From: Rhizobium jaguaris
GTDB lineage: Bacteria > Pseudomonadota > Alphaproteobacteria > Rhizobiales > Rhizobiaceae
Length of the DNA stretch: 64,000 nt
Reading direction: 5' to 3'
Assembly (NCBI RefSeq): GCF_003627755.1
Contig: NZ_CP032694.1
Location: forward strand, 2,843,501-2,907,500
The notes below the pieces were generated by a model. The model searched no databases, was not told the DNA's origin, and saw only the letters and a program-made list of their open reading frames with translations. Made by a program: the position numbers and the translations under genes. Positions 26,886 through 36,341 of this stretch are shown here, one piece after another (within the stretch, counting starts at the first letter, position 1; each line of letters opens with the position of its first letter).

Positions 26886-27902
26886 ATGGGCATGATCAAA
26901 TCGACCGAAACGAGCCTCGACGACCAGGCCATCATCGCATCCGCCGAGCAGGCGTTGAGCGATATCGCCTCCATTCGTACCGAGGTCTCGAAGGTCATCT
27001 TCGGCCAGGAGAGCGTTGTGGAGAACACGCTTCTTGCCGTATTGGCCGGCGGCCATGCCCTACTTGTCGGCGTGCCTGGCCTTGCCAAGACCAAGCTGGT
27101 GACCACGCTCGGCGCCGTTCTCGGCCTTGCCGCCAATCGCGTCCAGTTCACGCCGGACCTGATGCCGTCAGATATTCTTGGCTCCGAAGTCATGGACCAG
27201 GATGAAAAAAGCGGCCGCCGTTCCTTCCGTTTCGTCAAGGGTCCGGTCTTTGCGCAATTGCTGATGGCGGACGAAATCAACCGAGCTTCACCGCGCACCC
27301 AGTCGGCGCTGCTCCAGTCGATGCAGGAATATCATGTCACCATTGCTGGCCAGCGTTACGATTTGCCGGCGCCGTTCCACGTTCTGGCAACCCAGAACCC
27401 ACTGGAGCAGGAAGGTACCTATCCGCTGCCGGAAGCCCAGCTCGACCGTTTCCTGCTGCAGGTCGACGTCGGTTATCCGGAGCTTGCCGACGAACGCAAG
27501 ATCCTCCTCGAAACCACAGGCCTTGGCGAAGCGACGCCGCATGCGGTGATCGATGCCGAGCGATTGATGGAAATTCAGAAGCTGATCCGCCAGATGCCGG
27601 TCAGCGATGGCGTTGTCGATGCCATCCTGTCGCTGGTGCGTTCCGCTCGCCCCGGCCAGGGCAATGAGGCGACCGACAAGCATGTCGCCTGGGGTCCCGG
27701 CCCGCGGGCCGGCCAGGCGATGATGCTTTGCGCCCGCGCCCGTGCCCTTTATGAAGGCCGGCTCGCTCCTTCGCTTGACGACGTACACGCGCTGGCCGAG
27801 CCGGTGCTGGAACATCGCATGGCGTTGACTTTTGCGGCGCGCGCCGAAGGCATGTCGGTGCGGGACGTGATCGCAGGGCTGATCAAACGGTCGAGATCGT
27901 AA
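26886..27902 (+). CDS. MoxR family AAA+ ATPase
   Basis: AAA+ ATPase of the MoxR class (338 aa), a chaperone that works with co-transcribed DUF58 and von Willebrand-type proteins in maturation or stress roles. Motifs are Walker A VGVPGLAKTKLV, Walker B LLMADEINRASPRTQ, sensor 1 VLATQNPLEQEGTYPLPEAQLDRF and a C-terminal lid domain. The ATG at 26886 has GGAG 7 nt upstream; a TTG at 26874 is less likely. First gene of a five-gene plus-strand cluster. Confidence 0.95.
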   Translation: MGMIKSTETSLDDQAIIASAEQALSDIASIRTEVSKVIFGQESVVENTLLAVLAGGHALLVGVPGLAKTKLVTTLGAVLGLAANRVQFTPDLMPSDILGSEVMDQDEKSGRRSFRFVKGPVFAQLLMADEINRASPRTQSALLQSMQEYHVTIAGQRYDLPAPFHVLATQNPLEQEGTYPLPEAQLDRFLLQVDVGYPELADERKILLETTGLGEATPHAVIDAERLMEIQKLIRQMPVSDGVVDAILSLVRSARPGQGNEATDKHVAWGPGPRAGQAMMLCARARALYEGRLAPSLDDVHALAEPVLEHRMALTFAARAEGMSVRDVIAGLIKRSRS

Positions 27903-27928
27903 CAAGGGTGTCGAGGAGAGTATAGCGC

Positions 27929-28849
27929 GTGGCATCCATCGGACAGATCGTCAGCCCGACCCCAGGCAATGATGCCCTCTCCCGAGCCCGCAGCCGCGCT
28001 GCCCTCGTGCCGGATTGCCTTGTCGAAGCCAAGCGCATTGCCAACACCGTGATTGCCGGTTGGCATGGCCGGCGCAAGCGCGGCATCGGCGAGAATTTCT
28101 GGCAGTTCCGACCGTATAGCGAAGGCGAAAGCCTGTCGCGCATCGACTGGCGCCGCTCGGCCCGCGACGACCATACCTATATCCGCGACCACGAATGGGA
28201 AGCGGCTCATACGATCTGGCTCTGGGCCGACATGTCGCCGTCGATGATGTACAAATCGACTTACGGCCATGTCTCGAAGGAAGGTCGCGCGCTGGTGCTG
28301 ATGCTGGCGCTTGCCGAAATCCTCGCCCGTTCCGGCGAACGTATCGGCTGCCCCGGCATCATGGAGCCGGTCTCTGCCCGCAATGCCGCCGAACGCCTGG
28401 CTGCGGCATTGACGCACACGCCGCTCGAAGGCGGCCTGCCTCAGACGGCCATGATCCGTGGGTGGAGCGACATCGTGCTGATCGGCGATTTTCTGGACGA
28501 TGCCGACAGTGTCATGAGCAGGATCGGTCCGCTTGCCCGCCGGGGATTGCGCGGCCATGTGGTCGAGGTCGCCGACCCGGCCGAGGAAATCTTTCCCTAT
28601 AGCGGCCGCACCGAATTCACCGATCCTGAAAACGGCTCGAAGCTGGTGGCGGGCCGTGCCGAAAACCTGCGCGAAGATTATCGGCGAGCCTACCTCGCCC
28701 GCCGTGAAAATCTTGGCCAGTCGCTGCGCCATCTCGGCTGGACCTTCGTGAGCCACCGCACCGATCGGCTGGCATCGGAAGCGCTGGTCGCCGTACATAT
28801 GTATCTTTCCGGCATGCCGGCCAAAGCGACGCTTGGAGGGCAGCCATGA
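27929..28849 (+). CDS. DUF58 domain-containing protein
   Basis: MoxR partner protein (306 aa). The DUF58 core is GVGENFWQFRPYSEGESLSRIDWRRSARDDH-like here (residues about 52-85), followed by WLWADMSPSMM, a von Willebrand A-like strand. It has no obvious membrane helix. It starts 26 nt after moxR, and its stop overlaps the next ATG (ATGA). Function inferred from operon partners: assembly or folding of a surface or periplasmic complex. Confidence 0.94.
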   Translation: MASIGQIVSPTPGNDALSRARSRAALVPDCLVEAKRIANTVIAGWHGRRKRGIGENFWQFRPYSEGESLSRIDWRRSARDDHTYIRDHEWEAAHTIWLWADMSPSMMYKSTYGHVSKEGRALVLMLALAEILARSGERIGCPGIMEPVSARNAAERLAAALTHTPLEGGLPQTAMIRGWSDIVLIGDFLDDADSVMSRIGPLARRGLRGHVVEVADPAEEIFPYSGRTEFTDPENGSKLVAGRAENLREDYRRAYLARRENLGQSLRHLGWTFVSHRTDRLASEALVAVHMYLSGMPAKATLGGQP

Positions 28850-31671
28850 GCGCACTCCCCTTCGCTTTCGCCTCCCCGGCGATTCTCGGCGCATTGATCC
28901 TGCTTCCGGCGATCTGGTGGCTGCTGCGCCTGACGCCGCCACATCCGAGAGCGGAAGTCTTTCCGCCGCTGCGTATTCTGGCAAAGATTCTGAAGCGCGA
29001 GGAAACGCCGGCTCGCAGTCCGTGGTGGTTGACACTGCTGCGCATGGTGCTTGCCACTCTCGTCATTCTCGCCATCGCCAATCCGACATTCAACCCGCGC
29101 ACCAATACGCTGTCGAGCGGTGGCCCTTTGGTGCTCATCATCGACAATAGCTGGGCGAGCGCTACCGACTGGGATCGCCGTGTGCAAACGGCCGATGCGC
29201 TGATCGACGACGCCGACGCCAAAGGCGTCCCCGTTTCCATCGCTTTTACCGCGGACCAGCGCAACGACAGCACGCCGGGTGCCGCCACCGCCGCCCGCGA
29301 CAAGCTACATGCGGCCAATGCAAGGCCGCTGGTGCCGGATCGCCAGCGCGCCGTCCAGGCGATTAAGGCCGCTTTGAACGGCACCAAGCCCGGTACGATC
29401 GCCTTCCTCTCCGACGGCGTCGAAAGCAGGAACAACGACGATATTCTCAAACAGCTCTCCGCCCTGGAGCCGAGCGAGTTGCGGCTGATCGAAGGCGACG
29501 GCAGCGAGGTGTTGGCAGTCACCGGCGCCACCAACGCCGCTGACAACATGACTGTCACCGCCACTCGGCTGAACGGCAACAGCCCGCTCCGGCTTGGGCT
29601 CAGCGCGCTGGACAATCAAGGGCGGCCGATCGCTTCTGGTTCGTTGAATTTCGGTGGCGGCCAGACGGTCGCGACCGGTACGATCGCGGCCCCCTTTGAG
29701 ATGCGCAATGATTTTGCCCGCATCAGCATCGACCGTTACGCGAGCGCTGGTACCGTGCATCTGCTCGATGACGGCTTCAAGCGCCGCCGCGTGGCGTTGT
29801 TGTCCGGGCAGGCTGCCGACGAATTCCAGCCGATCCTGTCACCACTCTATTACATCCAGCGCGCCTTGCAGCCCTATGCCGATCTGGTCCAGCCGAACAG
29901 CGCGGATCTGGCAAAGTCGATCCCCGAGCTGCTCAACGGCAATCCCTCCGTCATCATCATGGCTGATGTCGGCCGTCTGCCGCAGGAAAGCTACGCTCCA
30001 CTGCAGCGATGGATCCAGAATGGCGGCACGCTGGTGCGCTTCGCCGGTCCACGCCTTGCCGCCGCTCCCGCCGACGACCCGTTGGTGCCGGTGACGCTGC
30101 GCCAGGGCGAGCGCAACTTCGGCGGCGCACTCTCCTGGGCCGAACCGCAGCCGCTTTCGGACTTCCCCTCCTTCGGCCCCTTTGCCGGCATGCCGAAGCC
30201 CACCAACGTCCTCATCAAGCGGCAAGTGCTGGCCGAACCGACACCCGATCTCGCCGAACGCACATGGGCAAGCCTTGCCGACGGAACGCCCTTGGTGACC
30301 GAAAAGCAGATGCAGGCAGGCCGCATCGTGCTGTTCCATGTCAGCGCCGAACCCGAATGGTCCGACCTGCCGATCTCGGGCGACTTTGTGGAGATGCTGC
30401 GCCGTATCGTGCAGCTTTCACGTTCCGGCGGGGTCACCTCGACCGAAAGTGCGCCGAGGACCAGCGAAGCCATGCCCCCATTCCGACTTCTGAACGCCAA
30501 AGGCGTGCTGACCAGCGAAATCGGCAATGCCCGTCCGCTCGATCCGAACAAAAAAGGCGCAATCGCTGCCAACTTCGATAACCCGCCCGGCCTTTACGGC
30601 TCCGAAGAAGGCTTTACCGCGGTCAACGTCCTGCCCGACGGCGCGGAGCTTAAGCCACTGGATGCCTCCGGCGCGAGCCTGTCGGTTGCGCGTGAGGGTC
30701 TTATCGGCGGCGAGGCCTGGTCGGCCAAGCCGATCCTCTTCACCATTGCCTTCCTGGTGCTGCTGGCAGACAGCCTGATCGTGCTTTTCATGAATGGCGC
30801 CTTCCCACGCCTCAGAAAATCGACGAAGACAATCGCCGGCGGTGCCGCAGTGCTGCTGCTTGCAGTCTCGGTTGCTATCTTCCTGCATCCGACGAACAGC
30901 TGGGCCGACGATTCCAAGCCCGGCGACGACACCATTTATTCGCGGCTCGACAAGACCCATCTTGCCTATGTTGTCACCGGCGAATCCGACGTCGACCATA
31001 CTTCCGAGCGCGGCCTTGCCGGCCTCTCCGATTTTCTCACCTATCGCACCACACTGGAGCCCGGGCCACCGGTCGGTCTGGATCTCGCCAAGGACGAGCT
31101 CGCCTTCTATCCCATCATCTATTGGCCGATTTCCGCCACCGCGCCGATGCCGTCCAACGATGCCATCAACCGCATTGATGCCTATATGCGCAACGGCGGC
31201 ACAGTGCTCTTCGACACGCGCGACGCCATCGACACGATGGGCGATAACACCACGCCGAGCCCGAACGGTCAGCGGCTGCAAACGATCCTCGCCAATCTCG
31301 ACATTCCCGCGCTGGAGCCCGTGCCGAAAGGCCATGTGCTGACGAAGTCGTTCTATCTGCTGTCGAGCTTTCCGGGCCGCTACGCCGACAGCCCGCTCTG
31401 GATCGAGGCGCGGCAGGATACTCGCGGCGACAGTAATGCTGTCTCTTCTTCGGACGGTGTGACCCCGATCATGATCACTGGCAACGATTTCGCCGGCGCC
31501 TGGGCGACCGACGACAATGGCTCGCCGCTGCTGCCGACCGTACCACCGGACGAGACACAGCGCGAATATGCCTACCGCACCGGCGTCAACATCATGATGT
31601 ACATGCTGACCGGTAATTATAAATCTGACCAGGTGCATGTCGGGGACATCCTAGAACGGTTGGGGCAATAA
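28846..31671 (+). CDS. BatA-like N-terminal / DUF4159 C-terminal membrane protein
   Basis: Large membrane protein (941 aa). The N-terminus is the aerotolerance-regulator (BatA) type double helix (FASPAILGALILLPAIWWLL and LLRMVLATLVILAIANP). A von Willebrand-like region follows (PLVLIIDNSWASATDWDRR). Two more helices sit near residues 630-690 (ILFTIAFLVLLADSLIVLF, AAVLLLAVSVAIFL). The C-terminal 200 residues match DUF4159 (DKTHLAYVVTGESDVD, FYPIIYWP, RNGGTVLFDTRDA). It overlaps the DUF58 gene by 4 nt and is followed within 1 nt by the next membrane protein. Confidence 0.93.
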   Translation: MSALPFAFASPAILGALILLPAIWWLLRLTPPHPRAEVFPPLRILAKILKREETPARSPWWLTLLRMVLATLVILAIANPTFNPRTNTLSSGGPLVLIIDNSWASATDWDRRVQTADALIDDADAKGVPVSIAFTADQRNDSTPGAATAARDKLHAANARPLVPDRQRAVQAIKAALNGTKPGTIAFLSDGVESRNNDDILKQLSALEPSELRLIEGDGSEVLAVTGATNAADNMTVTATRLNGNSPLRLGLSALDNQGRPIASGSLNFGGGQTVATGTIAAPFEMRNDFARISIDRYASAGTVHLLDDGFKRRRVALLSGQAADEFQPILSPLYYIQRALQPYADLVQPNSADLAKSIPELLNGNPSVIIMADVGRLPQESYAPLQRWIQNGGTLVRFAGPRLAAAPADDPLVPVTLRQGERNFGGALSWAEPQPLSDFPSFGPFAGMPKPTNVLIKRQVLAEPTPDLAERTWASLADGTPLVTEKQMQAGRIVLFHVSAEPEWSDLPISGDFVEMLRRIVQLSRSGGVTSTESAPRTSEAMPPFRLLNAKGVLTSEIGNARPLDPNKKGAIAANFDNPPGLYGSEEGFTAVNVLPDGAELKPLDASGASLSVAREGLIGGEAWSAKPILFTIAFLVLLADSLIVLFMNGAFPRLRKSTKTIAGGAAVLLLAVSVAIFLHPTNSWADDSKPGDDTIYSRLDKTHLAYVVTGESDVDHTSERGLAGLSDFLTYRTTLEPGPPVGLDLAKDELAFYPIIYWPISATAPMPSNDAINRIDAYMRNGGTVLFDTRDAIDTMGDNTTPSPNGQRLQTILANLDIPALEPVPKGHVLTKSFYLLSSFPGRYADSPLWIEARQDTRGDSNAVSSSDGVTPIMITGNDFAGAWATDDNGSPLLPTVPPDETQREYAYRTGVNIMMYMLTGNYKSDQVHVGDILERLGQ

Positions 31672-31672
31672 G

Positions 31673-33745
31673 ATGAATATCGGTTTCGCCCCCTTCCTGC
31701 CCTGGCCCGTTCTCGTCGCCCTCGCGGTCCTGACGCTTGCCATCACCGCGCTTGCGATCTTCCGGCGCATGCGTGGCGGCTGGATCCGTGCGCTGGCGGC
31801 ATTCGCTTTGCTGGCGGCACTCGCCAATCCCGTGTTGATGCAAGAGGACCGAGACCAGCTCTCCACCATCGTCCCTGTCATTGTCGACCGCAGCCCAAGC
31901 CAAGAGACGCCGGAGCGTATCAAGATGACCGACGATGCACTGGCAGCGCTGAAGGACAGGCTGGCGCAATTCCCGCGCATCGAGCCTCGCATCGTCGAAG
32001 TGCGCGAACCTGCCGAATCCGAATCGCCCTCGACAAGGCTCTTCGCTGCGCTTTCCTCGGCGATTGCCGATGTGCCGTCCGGCCGCGTCGGCGGCGCAGT
32101 CTTCCTCACTGACGGTCAGATTCACGATATTCCCAGCGTCAATCAGGCGCTCGGCTTCGACGCGCCGATCCACGGTCTGATCACCGGCAAGCCGGACGAG
32201 TTCGATAGGCGTATCGAGGTGGTGCGCGCGCCCCGCTTCGGCATCGTCAACGACGAACAGCAGCTCGTGCTGCGTGTCGTCGACGACGGCAAGAGCCCCG
32301 GCGGTACCGCGGCAGTGACCGTCCGGATGAACGGCGATGAGATCGCCACGCTGCGGGCGACACCTGGCCAGGATACGCCCTTCAGCTTCAAGGTGCCGCG
32401 CGCCGGCAACAACGTGCTCGAGTTTGCCGTTGCCGAAGTGCCGGGCGAAGTGACGCCTGTCAATAACCGCACGGTTCAGCTGATTGAAGGCATCCGTCAG
32501 AACATGCGCGTGCTGCTCGTTTCCGGCGAACCGCATGCCGGCGAGCGCGCCTGGCGCAATCTCCTGAAATCAGACCCTTCCGTCGACCTTGTCCATTTCA
32601 CCATTCTGCGTCCGCCGGATAAGCAGGACGGTACGCCGATCAACGAGTTGTCGCTGATTGCCTTCCCGACGCGCGAGCTCTTTGTCGACAAGATCAATTC
32701 TTTCGACCTGATCATCTTCGACCGCTATCAGGACCGTCCCAACGTTCTGCCGGCGATCTATTATGATTACATGGCTCAATATGTTGAAAACGGCGGAGCG
32801 TTGCTGGTGGCCGCCGGTCCCGAACATGCGGCTGGCAACTCGATCGCGCTTACGCCGCTTTCCTCGGTGCTGCCGGCCGAGCCGACCGGCCAGATGATCG
32901 AGAAGCCCTTCTATCCGCGCCTGTCGGAACAGGGCCGCAAGCATCCGGTCACACGCGGTCTTGACGGATCCGACTCCGAGCCACCGCATTGGGGCCGCTG
33001 GTTCCGCAGCGTAGATGTCGAGAAGCCGCAAGGCCAGACCGTGATGGTCGGCGCCGATAATCACCCGCTGCTGGTGCTCAATCGCGTCGGTCAGGGCCGG
33101 GTCGCCATGCTGCTGTCTGACGAAGGCTGGCTCTGGGCGCGCGGTTTCGAAGGCGGCGGGCCGCATGTCTCGCTCTATCGCCGCATTGCGCACTGGCTGC
33201 TAAAGGAGCCGGCTCTGGAGGAAGAGGCGCTGACGGCGCGCGCCTCCGGTCGTTCGCTGGAAGTCACTCGCCAGACGATCGGCGACGATCCCGGCCCTGC
33301 CACTATCAAAGCGCCTTCCGGCAAAACACAGACCGTGCAGTTGAAACAGGCGCAGCCAGGTCTTTATCAGGCTGAGAAGCACATGGACGAGATCGGCCTC
33401 TACCAGATCACCAACGGCAATCTCTCGACGCTGGTACATGTCGGCGCCGTCGACGCGCCGGAATTCAAGGCGATGATCTCGACCACCGAAACGCTGAAAC
33501 CCCTGGCGGAAAAGACCAAGGGGCTTGTCACCCGTGTCGCCGGTGCCGACGGCAATGTCACGGTCCCGCCCGTTCTACCGGTGCGCGGCGCTGTGCGCAT
33601 CGCCGACGATCAACGTTTAACCATCCGCATGACCGATGAGACCGTCTTGAAGGGCATCAACACACTGCCACTTTTTGCGGGCATTGCCGGTCTTTCCGCC
33701 CTCCTTTTCGCCTTCTCCGCCATGTGGTGGCGTGAAGGACGGTGA
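31673..33745 (+). CDS. Membrane protein with glutamine-amidotransferase-like domain
   Basis: Inner membrane protein (690 aa). Two N-terminal helices (WPVLVALAVLTLAITALAIF, ALAAFALLAALANPV) and one near the end (LFAGIAGLSALLFAFSAMWW) enclose a large periplasmic part. Around residues 275-420, RVLLVSGEPHAGERAWRNLL and FDLIIFDRYQDRPNVLP, then ENGGALLVAAGPE, resemble a class I amidotransferase-like fold, with no catalytic Cys seen at the expected nucleophile. It belongs to the MoxR-DUF58-DUF4159 operon. Confidence 0.9.
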   Translation: MNIGFAPFLPWPVLVALAVLTLAITALAIFRRMRGGWIRALAAFALLAALANPVLMQEDRDQLSTIVPVIVDRSPSQETPERIKMTDDALAALKDRLAQFPRIEPRIVEVREPAESESPSTRLFAALSSAIADVPSGRVGGAVFLTDGQIHDIPSVNQALGFDAPIHGLITGKPDEFDRRIEVVRAPRFGIVNDEQQLVLRVVDDGKSPGGTAAVTVRMNGDEIATLRATPGQDTPFSFKVPRAGNNVLEFAVAEVPGEVTPVNNRTVQLIEGIRQNMRVLLVSGEPHAGERAWRNLLKSDPSVDLVHFTILRPPDKQDGTPINELSLIAFPTRELFVDKINSFDLIIFDRYQDRPNVLPAIYYDYMAQYVENGGALLVAAGPEHAAGNSIALTPLSSVLPAEPTGQMIEKPFYPRLSEQGRKHPVTRGLDGSDSEPPHWGRWFRSVDVEKPQGQTVMVGADNHPLLVLNRVGQGRVAMLLSDEGWLWARGFEGGGPHVSLYRRIAHWLLKEPALEEEALTARASGRSLEVTRQTIGDDPGPATIKAPSGKTQTVQLKQAQPGLYQAEKHMDEIGLYQITNGNLSTLVHVGAVDAPEFKAMISTTETLKPLAEKTKGLVTRVAGADGNVTVPPVLPVRGAVRIADDQRLTIRMTDETVLKGINTLPLFAGIAGLSALLFAFSAMWWREGR

Positions 33746-33749
33746 TTTC

Positions 33750-34175
33750 ATGCCTCTATTTGATGTGACGGACGCCCCCTCCGAAGGTGACCTCGCGGCG
33801 ATCGGCGAAGGCCTGACTGCCTTTAACGTCGTCGATATCGGCCCCTCAGGACGCCGCCCGCTGGCCGTTCTCATTCGCGATGACAGCGGCAAGACGATCG
33901 GCGGCATCTCCGGCTATACCGGCTGGGGCTGGCTGTTTACCCAGTGGCTGTTCGTGCCGGAAACGCTGCGCGGCCAGGGCATGGCAGGAAAGCTGCTGGA
34001 AACCGCCGAGGCGGAAGCGATCGTCCGCGGCTGCCATGGCGCCTGGATCGATACCTTCAATCCGCAGGCGCTGCGCGCTTATCAGCGGCGAGGCTACGCC
34101 ATCTTCGGCGAGCTGCCGGACTTTCCGATCGGCCGCAGCCGCTATTTTCTGCAGAAAAAACTATCGCCCCGCTGA
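33750..34175 (+). CDS. GNAT family N-acetyltransferase
   Basis: Small acetyltransferase (141 aa). WLFVPETLRGQGMAGKLLETAEAEA is the acetyl-CoA loop and helix, and DTFNPQALRAYQRRGYAIFGEL the end of the fold. The ATG at 33750 follows the preceding stop by 4 nt; an in-frame start 75 nt upstream would overlap that gene's coding end. It is the last gene of the moxR cluster, and its stop codon lies inside a terminator hairpin shared with phoX on the other strand. Confidence 0.9.
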   Translation: MPLFDVTDAPSEGDLAAIGEGLTAFNVVDIGPSGRRPLAVLIRDDSGKTIGGISGYTGWGWLFTQWLFVPETLRGQGMAGKLLETAEAEAIVRGCHGAWIDTFNPQALRAYQRRGYAIFGELPDFPIGRSRYFLQKKLSPR

Positions 34176-34192
34176 AGCAGCGGGGCGATAGT
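34155..34192 (-). terminator. Terminator of phoX overlapping the convergent GNAT gene
   Basis: A perfect 15-bp stem (34160-34174 with 34178-34192, core CTATCGCCCCGCTG) with a 3-nt loop is followed on the minus strand by TTTTTT. It contains the GNAT stop codon and ends 18 nt past the phoX stop. It lacks a T run in the plus direction. Confidence 0.85.
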
Positions 34193-34209
34193 CGGCTGAT
34201 TACAAAGCT

Positions 34210-36201
34210 TTAGACAGCGATCTTGCCGCCGCCGGTCTTGGTGATGGCCACTACTGCCGGCCGGACAGGCATGTCCGGCTTGAAGTCCGGCCAGCGCGTC
34301 GACAGGTCCTCATAATAGGACGGACGGCCATGACCGGACCAATCGTCGCCGCCATCGCCAGGGTGCTGCACGGCGACGAACGCTGTCTGGCTATCGGGAA
34401 GGAACAGCGGGCCGCAAAGTTCGGCACCGACAGGCACGCGGTAGAACAGTTTCGATGTCGCCCGCGCATCGCCTTCCGTATCGACGGCCCAAAGGCCATC
34501 GGTGCGGCCGGTTGCCTTGTTGTTGTTGCCGTCTGTCGCCACCCAGAGGCGGCCGGCAGCGTCGATCGAACAATTGTCCGGCATACCGAACCAGCCGTTT
34601 TTCGTCGTATCCGTCGAGAAGGAGGCGCCGACGTCGGCAACGGAAGGATCGCCGCATTTCAGCAGAACCTCCCACTTACCCGACGTTGCCGAAAACGCTC
34701 CGTCATCCTCGCTTATCTCAATGATGTGACCGAAGGCGTTGTCGGCGCGCGGATTGGCGGTGTCGATCTGTTCCGCCTTGCGCTTCGTGTTGTTGGTCAG
34801 CATGACATAGACCTTGCCGTTGACGGCATTGGGCTCGATGTCTTCCGGCCGGTCCATCTTGGTCGCGCCGAGCAGATCTGCGGCGCGACGCGTCTCGATC
34901 AGGACGTCGGCCTGGCTGGCAAAGCCGTTTTCCGCAGTCAGAGGGCCTTGGCCGAAGGTCAGCGGCAGCCACTGCAGCGTCCCGTCCTCGGAGAACTTCG
35001 CCGCATATAGCGTGCCATTGTCGAGCAGGTCGAGATTGGCGCCGCGGTCGGCCGCATTGTACGTGCCAGCTGTCACGAATTTGTAGACATAATCGAAGCG
35101 TTCGTCGTCGCCGAGATAGAGGACCACCCGGCCATCCTTGGAGACGATGTTGGCCGCCCCCTCATGCTTGACGCGACCGAGTGCCGTACGCTTCTTCGGG
35201 ACCGACTGCGGATCGAAGACGTCGACTTCAACGATCCAGCCGTAGCGGTTCGGCTCATTCGGCTCCTTTGAAAGATCGAAACGATCGTAGAAATTGGCCC
35301 ACTCGTAGCCGCTTTCCGGCACGCCGTAACGCTTGTAGTTGGCGGCTTCCTTATGACCCTCCGGCAGCTTGCCGGAGAAATAGCCGTGAAAGTTTTCCTC
35401 GGCCATGATGTAGGTGCCCCAAGGCATGACCCCGCCGGCGCAATTGTTCAGCGTTCCGATGACCTTGGCGCCGGTCGCATCGGCCGACGTCTTCAGCCGG
35501 TCGTCGCCAGCGGCCGGACCGGTCAATTGCATCTCGGTGATCGCGGTAATGCGACGGTTATATTGGCCGTCCGGCACGACCTGCCATTTGCCGTCGACCT
35601 TGCGGATCTCGACGATGGTGCCGCCGTGCGCGGCCATTTCGATGTCGACCTGCGCCCGGCTCAGCGGTGCCTGCTTGATCTTGCCGTCGGCGATCGTCAC
35701 CAGGCCCGGAAACATTAGATGCGGGTTGGTATATTCGTGATTGACCACCAGCAGCCCATTCTCGGAGGAGCCGTTCAGTGGGATGTAGCCGACGTAATCA
35801 TTGTTGTAGCCGAACTGGCGACGCTGCGCCTCGGCCGTCTGGTTCTTGGGATCGAAGGCTGGCGAATCCACAAAGAGCGCGTCGCCCCAACGCAGCAGCA
35901 CGTTGGCGTCATAGCCTTCCGCCACATGATGATCGGCATCGACACCGGCTTCGACCTCCTTGAAAGCAAAAGCCGAGCCGCCGGCCGCACGTGCCTTTTC
36001 CGCACTCACCAAAGCGAGCGGCCCCACCGTCGCAGCGATCGCGGAAACGGCGAGCGATCCCTGCAGGAAACCGCGGCGCGAAAAGCGACGTCCGATGATT
36101 TCCCCCATCGTCGGATTGTCGGTGCGATTGTGGCCCTCCCCGCCGGCCTCTTCCAGCTGACTGGTCGGGAATATGTCTTTCTGCGTGAAATTTCCGGTCA
36201 T
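34210..36201 (-). CDS. phoX: PhoX-type alkaline phosphatase (DUF839)
   Basis: Secreted calcium- and iron-type alkaline phosphatase of the PhoX family (663 aa). The N-terminus holds a Tat signal (SRRGFLQGSLAV, residues 41-52) before a hydrophobic stretch. VNHEYTNPHLMFPG and NCAGGVMPWGTYIMAEENFHGYF are typical PhoX/DUF839 blocks, and GWFGMPDNCSIDAAGRLWVATDGN lies near the C-terminus. A good Pho box lies 64 bp upstream, so PhoB control under phosphate limitation is expected. The gene is terminated by a strong hairpin. Confidence 0.93.
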   Translation of the reverse strand: MTGNFTQKDIFPTSQLEEAGGEGHNRTDNPTMGEIIGRRFSRRGFLQGSLAVSAIAATVGPLALVSAEKARAAGGSAFAFKEVEAGVDADHHVAEGYDANVLLRWGDALFVDSPAFDPKNQTAEAQRRQFGYNNDYVGYIPLNGSSENGLLVVNHEYTNPHLMFPGLVTIADGKIKQAPLSRAQVDIEMAAHGGTIVEIRKVDGKWQVVPDGQYNRRITAITEMQLTGPAAGDDRLKTSADATGAKVIGTLNNCAGGVMPWGTYIMAEENFHGYFSGKLPEGHKEAANYKRYGVPESGYEWANFYDRFDLSKEPNEPNRYGWIVEVDVFDPQSVPKKRTALGRVKHEGAANIVSKDGRVVLYLGDDERFDYVYKFVTAGTYNAADRGANLDLLDNGTLYAAKFSEDGTLQWLPLTFGQGPLTAENGFASQADVLIETRRAADLLGATKMDRPEDIEPNAVNGKVYVMLTNNTKRKAEQIDTANPRADNAFGHIIEISEDDGAFSATSGKWEVLLKCGDPSVADVGASFSTDTTKNGWFGMPDNCSIDAAGRLWVATDGNNNKATGRTDGLWAVDTEGDARATSKLFYRVPVGAELCGPLFLPDSQTAFVAVQHPGDGGDDWSGHGRPSYYEDLSTRWPDFKPDMPVRPAVVAITKTGGGKIAV

Positions 36202-36264
36202 TGCATTACCCCCAGGTTTAGCAAGAGTCCTAAATTAGGACCGAGAAAACTCTAGGTTGGCTAC

Positions 36265-36282
36265 ATGACAGACACATGAAAA
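36265..36282 (-). promoter_or_regulatory. Pho box upstream of phoX
   Basis: On the minus strand TTTTCAT-GTGT-CTGTCAT: two direct 7-mers separated by 4 nt. The second is a perfect match to the rhizobial PhoB repeat CTGTCAT and the first matches at 5 of 7. It lies 64 bp before the phoX start codon. Its first repeat shares the T-tract of the terminator of the adjacent GNAT gene. Confidence 0.7.
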
Positions 36283-36322
36283 ATGCCCGCGCTGATAGCG
36301 TGCAGGCGGCACGCTATCAGCG
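36280..36322 (-). terminator. Terminator of the GNAT gene at 36342
   Basis: A perfect 14-bp stem (CGCTGATAGCGTGC with its complement, 36290-36322) is followed on the minus strand by GGGCATTTTTC. It is placed between the GNAT stop codon and the phoX promoter region. Confidence 0.75.
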
Positions 36323-36341
36323 GCTGTGGAAATCTTGATGG

